Shown here: positions 55,914 to 63,216 of the stretch, piece by piece
How positions within the stretch are numbered: position 1 is the stretch's first letter
Layout of the letters: every line of letters starts with the position of its first letter
From: Lactiplantibacillus garii
GTDB lineage: Bacteria; Bacillota; Bacilli; Lactobacillales; Lactobacillaceae
Reading direction: 5' to 3'
Assembly (NCBI RefSeq): GCF_003885105.1
Contig: NZ_QWZQ01000016.1
Span: forward strand, 1-63,216
Length of the DNA stretch: 63,216 nucleotides
Translations under genes and position numbers: made by a program
The notes under the pieces: generated by a model
Databases searched by the model: none
Told to the model about the DNA's origin: nothing
Seen by the model: only the letters and a program-made list of their open reading frames with translations

Positions 55914-57359
55914 TCACCCCTTTTGTTTCGCTTGTAATTGTTTAATTTCTTCGTCGTATTCTGCTTGGTAATCGTATAGCGGCGTTGGGTAGTCACCGTT
56001 AAAGTAGGCCATACATAGTCCCCCGTACGGCGCGTCGACGTCTAAACCAACCGCGTCGATAACGCCGCGCTCGCTTAAGAACCCTAAGGAATCAGCCCCA
56101 AAGGTGGCACACATTTCAGGAATCGTTTGTTGCGCCGCAATCAATTCACGGGTCGTTTGAATGTCGATGCCGTAAAAACACGGGTACCGCAATGGCGGTG
56201 ACGCAATGCGCAGGTGGACGGCCTTAGCCCCAGCATCCTTTAATAGCTTAACGATCCGTTTACTGGTCGTCCCCCGAACGATGGAGTCGTCGATCAAAAC
56301 GACCCGCTTACCAGCGACCACCCCCTTCACGGCGGATAGTTTCATCCGGACACCCTGCTCACGTAAAGCTTGCGTAGGCTGAATGAACGTCCGTGAAGAA
56401 TACTGGTTCTTAATTAAACCCATTTCATAAGGTAAGCCACTAGCCTCGGCGTAACCCGTTGCGGCCGACAGTGATGAGTTCGGAACCCCGACCACGATGT
56501 CGGCGTCAACCGGTTGTTCCTGTGCTAACCGGGCGCCCATTCGTTTACGGGCGGAATGAACGTTGACCCCGTGAATATTGGAATCCGGCCGCGCAAAGTA
56601 AATGTACTCCATGGAACAAATGGCTAGCTGGGTATCGGTGGTGTAATGATCAATTTTTAACCCCTCATCGTCAATGGTTAGTAACTGACCGGGTTGAACG
56701 TCCTGGATAAAGGTCGCCCCAACCGCGTCGAGGGCGCAAGTTTCACTACATACTACGTAGCCACCGCTCGGCAATTGGCCCACGACTAACGGTCGAAAAC
56801 CGTTCGGGTCTAGGGCCGCAAATAAGCGGTCATTGGTCAACAATAAGTAGGCAAAGCCCCCGTGAACTTGACGAAGCGCATCCTTCAACTGGTCCGTTAG
56901 CGTGGCCGCGGGACTGCGCCGAATCAAGTGCATCAAAATTTCGCTGTCGGAACTGGCGTGAAAAATCGCACCGTGCATTTCCAAGCGACGCCGGAGCGTT
57001 ACCGCGTTCGTCAAATTACCGTTGTGGGCTAACGCAAATTGACAATCACTAAAGTTAAACCCGAGCGGTTGGATATTTTCCAACCCGTGATTACCGGCCG
57101 TCGCGTAACGAACGTGGCCAACCGCGGCGTTACCACTCAACCGTGCTAACCGACTCGGATCACGAAAGACGTCCGCTAATAAGCCGAGTCCCCGTTCCGA
57201 GGCCAGGGTCCCGTGATCATTCGCGGTAATGCCAGCGCCTTCCTGACCACGGTGTTGCAACGCGTGCAGTCCAAAGTAGGTCAACTGGGCGGCGTCTGGC
57301 GAACCCCAGACACCAAACAACCCACACTCCTCATTTAAACCCTTTACTTCAGTAGGCAT
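55914..57359 (-). CDS. purF: Amidophosphoribosyltransferase, one Fe-S cysteine replaced
   Basis: PurF makes phosphoribosylamine from PRPP and glutamine, the first committed step. From ATG 57359 (ribosome binding site AAGGGG) it has 481 residues. An 11-residue propeptide ([11 protein letters not shown]) ends before the catalytic Cys 12 (CGLFGVWG). The PRPP loop is [13 protein letters not shown]. In Bacillus PurF four cysteines hold a 4Fe-4S cluster. Here C248, C394 and C449 remain, but the last (CxxC) reads CMAY, with Tyr 452. The cluster may be altered or absent. The start overlaps purL by 16 bases. Confidence 0.96.
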   Translation of the reverse strand: MPTEVKGLNEECGLFGVWGSPDAAQLTYFGLHALQHRGQEGAGITANDHGTLASERGLGLLADVFRDPSRLARLSGNAAVGHVRYATAGNHGLENIQPLGFNFSDCQFALAHNGNLTNAVTLRRRLEMHGAIFHASSDSEILMHLIRRSPAATLTDQLKDALRQVHGGFAYLLLTNDRLFAALDPNGFRPLVVGQLPSGGYVVCSETCALDAVGATFIQDVQPGQLLTIDDEGLKIDHYTTDTQLAICSMEYIYFARPDSNIHGVNVHSARKRMGARLAQEQPVDADIVVGVPNSSLSAATGYAEASGLPYEMGLIKNQYSSRTFIQPTQALREQGVRMKLSAVKGVVAGKRVVLIDDSIVRGTTSKRIVKLLKDAGAKAVHLRIASPPLRYPCFYGIDIQTTRELIAAQQTIPEMCATFGADSLGFLSERGVIDAVGLDVDAPYGGLCMAYFNGDYPTPLYDYQAEYDEEIKQLQAKQKG

Positions 57360-59563
57360 GGTAAGGCCCCTTCCCAAAGCTGTTTCGCAAAACTAACGGG
57401 CAAATCAAAATTCTGGTCACCGGTTTGAACAAACAGCCGGTCATCGGCCGTAGTCTGACCAAGGTAGGTCGCGTACGGTTCCATTAAGCTTTCAAAGTTT
57501 GCCCGGTTTTCCGGCGTTACGGAAATGACAAAGCGTGACTGGGTCTCAGCAAAGAACTCGGCCGCCGGTAGGGAACTCTTTAACGCCACCCCGAAGCCGT
57601 TACCAAAGCAAGACTCCGCAATGGTCGTAATCAGACCGCCCTCCGAAACGTCGTGGGCACTCGCGACTAATCCCTTTTGAATGGCCCGCAACAGTAACCG
57701 TTGATTCTGGTTTTCAGTCACTAAATCAAAGTCGAATAATTCACCGGCAATCGTCCCCGTCAACATTTTTTGTAACTCGCTGCCGTTAAAATCGGCACCG
57801 GTGTCACCCAAAACGTAAACCGCGTCGCCTGCGTGTTTAAAGTCCTGAGTCGTAATGTCCTTTTGGTGTTTGATCAACCCAACCATCCCAATCATTGGCG
57901 TTGGGTAAATCGCCTCACCGTTGGACTCGTTATTTAACGAAACGTTGCCGGAGATGACCGGCGTATTAAATAACTGGCAAGCCCGGGCAATTCCCATGGC
58001 GGATTCGTCTAGATCGTAGAACTGCTCCGGCTTTTCCGGATTACCGTAGTTTAAGCAGTCGGTAATGCCCAACGGTAACCCACCGGAAGCCACGATGTTG
58101 CGCGCCGCTTCGGCCACCGCAATTTCACCCCCGACCCGCGGATTTAAGTACAGGTAGCGACCGTTCACGTCGGTCGTGACGGCCAAAGCCTTATCCGTGT
58201 GACGGATGCGAATGACCCCGGCGTCCGACCCCGGTTTAACGACCGTGTTCGTCTGCACCTGTGAATCATAAGTTTCATATAACGACTTTTTCGACGCAAT
58301 CGTCGGCTGCTGTAACATTTTTTTCAGCGTCCCGGTCGCGTCCACGATCCGGGGCATAAATTGGTGATGACTCTGCTGGTTCAAACGGGTTGGTCGTTTC
58401 TTTTCCCGCTGGTAGACCGGGGCCTTCGTCGCCAACGCGTCAACCGGCACGTCCGCCACTAACTTCCCGTGGTGAAACAACTGGTACTGGTGTCCGGCCG
58501 TCACTTTACCGATCGTCACCGCGTCCAAGCCGTATTTTTCGAATACCTGGTAAATTTCCGCTTCCGCGCCGGCCTTGACACACAGCAACATCCGTTCCTG
58601 TGATTCGGACAGCATCAGTTCAAACGGTGTCATTCCAGTTTCCCGTTGTGGGACTAAATCAAGGTTTAACTCCAGACCACTGCCGGCCTTAGAGGCCATT
58701 TCAGCGGACGAAGAAACTAACCCGGCCGCGCCCATGTCTTGAATCCCAATCAACACGTCCCGGTGGTCATGAATGACTTCCAAGCAAGCTTCCATTAGAA
58801 GTTTTTCCATGAACGGGTCGCCAACCTGAACGGCCGAACGTTGGGTATCCTTTTGATCATTAAATTCCGCCGAGGCAAACGACGCCCCGTTGATCCCGTC
58901 GCGTCCGGTTTTTGCGCCCACGTAAATGACGCTGTTTCCAATCCCGGTCGCCTGGCCCTTTTGGATGTCTTTTTGGTTCAAAATTCCAACGCACATGGCG
59001 TTGACCAGCGGATTTTTTTGATAACTCGCGTCAAAAACGGTGTCACCACCAATGGTCGGAATACCAATGCAGTTACCGTAACCACCGATGCCGGCAACTA
59101 CTTGTGAAATTAAGTATTTGGTGTGGGCATCGTTAGGTTCCCCAAAACGCAAACTATCAAGCAGCGCAATGGGCCGCGCGCCCATTGAAAAAATATCACG
59201 AATAATCCCACCAACGCCGGTAGCCGCCCCTTCGTACGGTTCCACGGCGGACGGGTGGTTATGACTTTCAGCCTTAAAAACGACCGCCTGACCATCACCA
59301 ATGTCGATGATTCCCGCTCCTTCACCGGGGCCTTCCAGAACTTGTTCACCCTGGGTCCAGAACTTTTTCAGTACCGGCTTCGAATTTTTGTAAGAGCAGT
59401 GTTCGCTCCACATGCCGGAAAACAACCCGGCCTCCGTATAGTTCGGCAACCGTCCTAAAACGTCATCCGTTAAGAGCTGGTATTCGGCATCCGTCAGTCC
59501 CCACTCGCGGTACGCTTTCGAATCCCGCAACTGGGTCGGTGTCAATTCAGTTTGCTTAAGCAT
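57344..59563 (-). CDS. purL: Phosphoribosylformylglycinamidine synthase subunit PurL
   Basis: PurL is the large ATP-dependent subunit that, with PurS and PurQ, converts FGAR to FGAM. The 739-residue size is the small, three-subunit type. [13 protein letters not shown] (about 52-64), [12 protein letters not shown] and [17 protein letters not shown] are diagnostic. It overlaps purQ upstream by eight bases and purF downstream by sixteen. Confidence 0.98.
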   Translation of the reverse strand: MLKQTELTPTQLRDSKAYREWGLTDAEYQLLTDDVLGRLPNYTEAGLFSGMWSEHCSYKNSKPVLKKFWTQGEQVLEGPGEGAGIIDIGDGQAVVFKAESHNHPSAVEPYEGAATGVGGIIRDIFSMGARPIALLDSLRFGEPNDAHTKYLISQVVAGIGGYGNCIGIPTIGGDTVFDASYQKNPLVNAMCVGILNQKDIQKGQATGIGNSVIYVGAKTGRDGINGASFASAEFNDQKDTQRSAVQVGDPFMEKLLMEACLEVIHDHRDVLIGIQDMGAAGLVSSSAEMASKAGSGLELNLDLVPQRETGMTPFELMLSESQERMLLCVKAGAEAEIYQVFEKYGLDAVTIGKVTAGHQYQLFHHGKLVADVPVDALATKAPVYQREKKRPTRLNQQSHHQFMPRIVDATGTLKKMLQQPTIASKKSLYETYDSQVQTNTVVKPGSDAGVIRIRHTDKALAVTTDVNGRYLYLNPRVGGEIAVAEAARNIVASGGLPLGITDCLNYGNPEKPEQFYDLDESAMGIARACQLFNTPVISGNVSLNNESNGEAIYPTPMIGMVGLIKHQKDITTQDFKHAGDAVYVLGDTGADFNGSELQKMLTGTIAGELFDFDLVTENQNQRLLLRAIQKGLVASAHDVSEGGLITTIAESCFGNGFGVALKSSLPAAEFFAETQSRFVISVTPENRANFESLMEPYATYLGQTTADDRLFVQTGDQNFDLPVSFAKQLWEGALPCLLK

Positions 59564-60233
59564 GGGTGGCCTCCTTTTGACTGGTGATCAGTGATTCAAA
59601 AATACCAAGTCCGTCAGTTGAGCCCAAAATGGTTTCAACCGCCCGTTCTGGGTGGGGCATCATGCCCAGTACGTTGCCCGCCCGGTTAATAATTCCGGCA
59701 ATGTTGGCCGTACTCCCGTTCGGGTTATCAACGTATTCAAAGACAATTTGGTGGTGGGCCTTTAAATCGGCCAACGTGGCGGCGTCACAGTAATAATTAC
59801 CTTCACCGTGCGCAATGGGTAACTGGATGTGCGCTTGGGCAGCGTAAGCACTTGAGAACCGGGTTTGATTATTTTTAACGACTAAGTCACTCGTTTTACA
59901 AATAAACTTGGACGACCGGTTAGCCTGCAACGCACCGGGCAACAAACCAGCTTCCGTCAAAATTTGGAAGCCGTTACAGATGCCCATAACTGGTTTGCCC
60001 GCGTTAGCAAAGGCCTTAACGGCGTCCATGACCGGTGCAAAGCGTGCGATTGCCCCACTGCGTAAGTAGTCACCGTACGAAAAGCCCCCGGGCAAAATGA
60101 CGGCGTCGTAACCGTCCAACGTCGTGGTACTCGCAGCGACGAGGTCCGCTTCCATTTTCAAAACATCCCGTAACGCGTTGACCATATCATGATCACAATT
60201 TGAACCGGGAAATACGGGTACGGCAAATTTCAT
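59556..60233 (-). CDS. purQ: Phosphoribosylformylglycinamidine synthase subunit PurQ (glutaminase)
   Basis: This class I glutamine amidotransferase subunit has the nucleophile C86 in [10 protein letters not shown], and the His-Glu pair in [10 protein letters not shown] near residue 200. The N-terminal [10 protein letters not shown] and [13 protein letters not shown] motifs are typical. The 225-residue length is normal. It starts two bases after purS. Confidence 0.97.
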   Translation of the reverse strand: MKFAVPVFPGSNCDHDMVNALRDVLKMEADLVAASTTTLDGYDAVILPGGFSYGDYLRSGAIARFAPVMDAVKAFANAGKPVMGICNGFQILTEAGLLPGALQANRSSKFICKTSDLVVKNNQTRFSSAYAAQAHIQLPIAHGEGNYYCDAATLADLKAHHQIVFEYVDNPNGSTANIAGIINRAGNVLGMMPHPERAVETILGSTDGLGIFESLITSQKEATHA

Positions 60234-60235
60234 GG

Positions 60236-60490
60236 CTATAACGCCTCCATCTCGGTAATTTCGTAACGGTAAGTTTCCATGTTCACGTTAGCTAACAGGC
60301 GGTCACACATCTCATCAACTTCGGCAGCCACCGGACGATCGTCGGCACGCAGTTTAATTTCAAAATACTTGCCGAGCTCCACGCTCTCCACGTTTTGATA
60401 ACCGAGCCGGTGCAGTGCGTCGTTGACCGCTTCTCCCTTGGGATCAAGGATCGATTGTTTATACGTGACGTAAATTTTTACTAAGTACAT
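60236..60490 (-). CDS. purS: Phosphoribosylformylglycinamidine synthase subunit PurS
   Basis: PurS is the 84-residue adaptor that brings PurL and PurQ together. [19 protein letters not shown] is typical of the family. It shares one base with the end of purC. Confidence 0.95.
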   Translation of the reverse strand: MYLVKIYVTYKQSILDPKGEAVNDALHRLGYQNVESVELGKYFEIKLRADDRPVAAEVDEMCDRLLANVNMETYRYEITEMEAL

Positions 60491-61227
60491 TATTGTTGGT
60501 CCCCCTCAACGGATGCGAGCCGTTTTAAAACTTCCTGATAAACGGTCGTTAAATCCCCTAAATTTTTACGAAAAACGTCCTTATCCAAAGATTTCTGCGT
60601 CGCTTTATCTACTAAACGACAGCTGTCCGGTGAAATCTCATCGGCTAGTAAAACGTGTCCAGCCGCGGTTAACCCAAACTCAATTTTAAAGTCCACTAGT
60701 TGGACGTTCATCTCGGCAAAAATGGCTTGTAACCGGGTGTTGACCAACAGCGCTTGGCGCTTCATTTCTGCAACCGTCGCGGCGTCGGCCACCTTAAGGG
60801 CCGCCACTTGAGAGTCGTTAATAAACGGGTCATCCAAGGCGTCACTTTTGTAAAAGAATTCCAAAACCGGCCGCTCAAACGTCATCAAGTGGGGCGTCGC
60901 AAACTTCCGTTCAAAGCTGCCAGAAGCCGCGTTCCGCACGACCGTTTCCAACGGGATCATCTTGACCTTACGAACCAGTTGAACGTGGTCGGAAAGTTGT
61001 TCAATAAAGTGGTTTTGAATGCCGTGTTGCGCTAAATCTTTAAAAATCAGACTAGAAATACGGTTATTCAGCAACCCCTTTTCTTCAACCGCAACCTTCC
61101 GCTTACCGTTGAGCGCGGTCGCTTGATCTAAGTATTCTACCCATAAAACTTCCGGGTAGTTAGTAGCGTACATTTCCTTTGCTTTACCGGTATATAATAA
61201 TTCGCCCTTTTTAACCGTCGTTGTCAT
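60490..61227 (-). CDS. purC: SAICAR synthetase
   Basis: This ATP-dependent ligase joins CAIR and aspartate to form SAICAR. The N-terminal ELLYTGKAKEMYAT and the DFKIEFG and DEISPDSCRLVD motifs are typical. The 245-residue length matches the single-domain bacterial form. It starts two bases after purK. Confidence 0.97.
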   Translation of the reverse strand: MTTTVKKGELLYTGKAKEMYATNYPEVLWVEYLDQATALNGKRKVAVEEKGLLNNRISSLIFKDLAQHGIQNHFIEQLSDHVQLVRKVKMIPLETVVRNAASGSFERKFATPHLMTFERPVLEFFYKSDALDDPFINDSQVAALKVADAATVAEMKRQALLVNTRLQAIFAEMNVQLVDFKIEFGLTAAGHVLLADEISPDSCRLVDKATQKSLDKDVFRKNLGDLTTVYQEVLKRLASVEGDQQ

Positions 61228-61229
61228 GC

Positions 61230-62360
61230 CTATTGTTCTCCCTTCAAGAGGTCCAAAGATGCTAGTGCCGTGTCAATGTTCTGATTTAAAACGGTGACGT
61301 GTCCCATCTTACGTTGCGGTTTAATTTCCGCCTTACCATAATCATGGAAGTGCCACTCGGGGTGTTCCACCAAGTGTTCGCGGGCAACCGTCAAGTCCGT
61401 CCCCAATAAGTTCCGCATGACGGCCGGCGAGGTCTGTACGACCGGCGGAATCGGCAGCCCACAAATACTACGAATGTGGGCTTCAAACTGAGAAACGTTG
61501 CAAGCTTCAATCGTATAGTGCCCGGAATTGTGAGGTCGTGGGGCGAGTTCGTTAACGAGTAACGTATCATCCGGTAGTACGAAAAATTCAATTCCTAACA
61601 CCCCGCGCAGCTGTAACGCGTCCGCAATTGAAACCGCAATCTTTCGAGCCGCGTCGTGCACTTTCGGCCGAACGTTGGCCGGGGCGATCGTCGTGTGCAA
61701 AATATGGTGCTGATGACGATTTTCAACCAATGGGAAGGTGGTAACGACTCCGCCTGCGCTTCTAGTCACCATAATGGATACTTCCGCGCGAAACTCTTGC
61801 CGGGCTTCAAGGATGCACGGGTGGTCGATCAACGCCGCCGCCCCGGGTGTGACGACTGGTTGGTTCAAGTCGGTTTGACCGTGACCATCGTACCCCCCCG
61901 TAACCGTTTTAAGGATGGCCGGCGTGCCGACCCGGTTCAGTGCGTAATTTAAGGATTGCCGATCATGAACCGGTGCGAACGGTGTTACCGGAATACCGTG
62001 ATCGTGTAAAAATTGTTTCTCGTTGAGGCGGTTCCCAGTTATATGTAATAACTCGGTCCCCTGTGGTAGTTGCGCAAATTGTTGGGCCGCCTTCAGGGCC
62101 GCTTCGTCCACGTTTTCAAATTCATAAGTTAAGACGTCGCTGCGTTTGGCGAGGTCCATCAAAGCCCCCTGGTCCTGATAATCCGCCGTAACTTGAAAAT
62201 CTGCTACCTGAGCAGCCGGCGCTTGGGGCGTGGGATCCAATACGCCGACGTGATAGCCCATCGCCTTAGCACTCAGCGCCATCATTTGACCTAGTTGACC
62301 GCCACCAACGATTCCAATGGTGGCCGGTGGTAAAATCACCCGTTTAGAATTGGCGTTCAC
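61230..62360 (-). CDS. purK: N5-carboxyaminoimidazole ribonucleotide synthase
   Basis: This ATP-grasp enzyme carboxylates AIR to N5-CAIR with bicarbonate. [14 protein letters not shown] (near the start), FENVD and [13 protein letters not shown] are diagnostic. I start at GTG 62360 with AGGAGG at 62370-62375 (complement strand), giving 376 residues; the longer frame to 62423 lies inside purE. It overlaps purE by 17 bases. Confidence 0.96.
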   Translation of the reverse strand: MNANSKRVILPPATIGIVGGGQLGQMMALSAKAMGYHVGVLDPTPQAPAAQVADFQVTADYQDQGALMDLAKRSDVLTYEFENVDEAALKAAQQFAQLPQGTELLHITGNRLNEKQFLHDHGIPVTPFAPVHDRQSLNYALNRVGTPAILKTVTGGYDGHGQTDLNQPVVTPGAAALIDHPCILEARQEFRAEVSIMVTRSAGGVVTTFPLVENRHQHHILHTTIAPANVRPKVHDAARKIAVSIADALQLRGVLGIEFFVLPDDTLLVNELAPRPHNSGHYTIEACNVSQFEAHIRSICGLPIPPVVQTSPAVMRNLLGTDLTVAREHLVEHPEWHFHDYGKAEIKPQRKMGHVTVLNQNIDTALASLDLLKGEQ

Positions 62361-62826
62361 TTTGTTCAGCCTCCTGCCGTTGTTGGTCGCGAAAATCACT
62401 AACTGCTCGTTGAACCCGGGCATCCTGCAAACCGAGAATCTGGGCCGCCATCAACGCCGCGTTCTTGGCACCGGCTTCCCCGATTGCCATTGTAGCTACC
62501 GGGACACCGCCGGGCATTTGCACGATTGAAAGTAGGGAGTCCATCCCGTTCAGGGCCCGGGTCTTAATTGGAACCCCGATTACGGGCAAAACCGTGTTAG
62601 CCGCAAGCATTCCTGGTAAGTGCGCCGCACCCCCGGCTCCCGCAATGATGACTTGTAGGTCATTTGCTACCGCCTGTTCACCGTACGCTTGCAACGTCCG
62701 TGGCATGCGGTGCGCTGAAATCACGTGCCGTTCATAGGTGATACCCAGTGCATCTAACTGTTGCGCGGCCACTTGCATGGTCGGCCAATCGGAAATCGAA
62801 CCCATTACTAAACCAACTTTTGCCAT
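62344..62826 (-). CDS. purE: N5-carboxyaminoimidazole ribonucleotide mutase
   Basis: PurE converts N5-CAIR to CAIR. It is the first gene of the operon. GSISDWPTM (about 10-18), SAHRMP and [12 protein letters not shown] carry the binding and catalytic residues. The 160-residue length is normal for the octameric mutase. The start has AGAGGGA upstream. Confidence 0.97.
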   Translation of the reverse strand: MAKVGLVMGSISDWPTMQVAAQQLDALGITYERHVISAHRMPRTLQAYGEQAVANDLQVIIAGAGGAAHLPGMLAANTVLPVIGVPIKTRALNGMDSLLSIVQMPGGVPVATMAIGEAGAKNAALMAAQILGLQDARVQRAVSDFRDQQRQEAEQSERQF

Positions 62827-62856
62827 CTCGATCCCTCTTTCCTTGTTTTCACCAAT

Positions 62857-62885
62857 AGTTTAGCAACCATTGTTCGGACTGTCAA
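62857..62885 (-). promoter_or_regulatory. Promoter of the pur operon
   Basis: TTGACA (62880-62885, minus strand) and TAAACT (62857-62862) are separated by exactly 17 bases. A PurBox-like sequence lies in the spacer. Confidence 0.8.
62869..62880. promoter_or_regulatory. PurBox within the pur promoter spacer
   Basis: On the minus strand the bases read AGTCCGAACAAT, close to the PurR-binding PurBox consensus AWWWCCGAACWWT. It sits between the -35 and -10 boxes. Confidence 0.65.
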
Positions 62886-62920
62886 CGAATTTCTTAACTT
62901 TATTGATAAATTAACATTTT

Positions 62921-62933
62921 AATGTTCGTGTTT
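62921..62933. promoter_or_regulatory. Second PurBox upstream of the pur promoter
   Basis: On the minus strand AAACACGAACATT fits the PurBox except for one base (A for C). It is centred about 45 bases upstream of the -35 hexamer. A similar AAAGCCGAACATT at 63066-63078 is on the other strand and could belong to a neighbouring gene. Confidence 0.6.
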
Positions 62934-63100
62934 ATTAAATTGGCGATTAAGCTTACTAACCAACTAATTTCGGTGTTTTCCTTATTAAATCACCGGCTAG
63001 CCCGATTAAGTCGGCCTGAACTCAGCTTTGACGTTTGCCTCAGTGATAAATTTATTTATATTAGTAAAGCCGAACATTTCGTTATTCCATTTTTACACAA
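62934..63100. other. AT-rich region upstream of the pur operon
   Basis: No credible coding sequence is seen. A 65-residue open frame (62922-63119, plus strand) has no ribosome binding site and overlaps the regulatory region. The stretch contains a PurBox-like AAAGCCGAACATT at 63066-63078. Confidence 0.45.
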
Positions 63101-63125
63101 AAACGAGGCTGTGACATAAGTCTCT
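63101..63125. repeat. Truncated or related copy of the GGCTGTGAC repeat at the right edge
   Basis: AAACGAGGCTGTGACATAAGTCTCT repeats the left half of the repeat hairpin but then diverges, with ATAA in place of the loop and only a short GTCTC partner. It may mark the end of an inserted element or another repeat type. Confidence 0.5.
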
Positions 63126-63131
63126 AAAAAC

Positions 63132-63175
63132 AAAGCCAGTCTGGAAAAATCTTCGGATTTTTCCGGACTGGCTTT
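63132..63175. terminator. Strong UUCG-loop hairpin at the right edge
   Basis: Twenty-base arms (63132-63151 and 63156-63175) pair with a single wobble around a TTCG tetraloop and are followed by TTTT. The stem is typical of an intrinsic terminator. A TATAAT (63179-63184) directly after it may start a new transcript beyond the window. Confidence 0.75.
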
Positions 63176-63216
63176 TGATATAATGGAAAATAAAAAAGAG
63201 TACCGGTCGCACCCGA

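Noticed and set aside
62922-63119. A 65-residue open frame upstream of the pur operon
   Set aside because: It has no ribosome binding site, overlaps two PurBox-like sites, and ends inside the repeat-like block.

Overview
The window is a chromosomal segment of a low-to-medium GC Gram-positive bacterium, almost certainly a member of the Lactobacillaceae. The gene order pyrR-pyrB-pyrC-carA-carB-pyrD-pyrF-pyrE without pyrK, the phosphoketolase, the AddAB/RexAB pair, the small intergenic repeats ending in a GGCTGTGAC hairpin, and the T-box, PyrR and purine riboswitch leaders all fit. I do not assign a species. No rRNA, tRNA, CRISPR array or prophage is visible, and the only hint of a mobile element is at the extreme right edge.

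Layout. Positions 1-12,700 hold housekeeping and stress genes: a universal stress protein, an RluD-type pseudouridine synthase, phosphoketolase with its GntR regulator, YbaK, a membrane protein with an HEXXH motif, an HD hydrolase with an orphan LytTR response regulator, a DUF1836 protein, Hsp20, a DUF21/CBS/CorC-type membrane protein and NrdI. Positions 12,700-23,700 hold fumarase with an MFS transporter, glucose-6-phosphate dehydrogenase, a MocR regulator divergent from patA-dapA, several small membrane proteins, an NAD(P)-binding protein and a GNAT acetyltransferase. Positions 23,800-31,300 are addA and addB, with a LexA-type box in front. Positions 31,500-41,200 are the complete UMP operon, with one promoter and two PyrR attenuators. 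Positions 41,400-47,650 carry purine uptake: PucR, a guanine-class riboswitch in front of a xanthine/uracil-family permease, a redox-type pair (HxlR and a quinone-oxidoreductase-like enzyme), and an AzgA-type permease. Next come a solitary GAPDH with an AraC regulator and a Met T-box controlled MetE-like enzyme. Positions 51,500-62,900 are the purEKCSQLFMNHD operon for IMP synthesis, read from a promoter that contains PurBox-like sequences.

The window is therefore dominated by nucleotide synthesis and salvage under layered RNA and protein control: PyrR attenuation, a guanine riboswitch, PurBoxes and a neighbouring Met T-box. The second theme is sugar and pentose-phosphate metabolism (phosphoketolase, G6PDH, GAPDH).

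The most interesting signals are these. A repeat family occupies five of the ten convergent gene junctions, and its terminator stem varies by compensatory changes. AddB lacks all four iron-sulfur cysteines and PurF lacks one of its four. A MocR regulator has arginine where the PLP-binding lysine belongs. An unassigned structured leader lies at 21,454-21,694. The xfp promoter combines a perfect cre site with a GntR operator, and a LexA-type box lies in front of addBA. No clearly new multi-gene defence or mobile system is visible.
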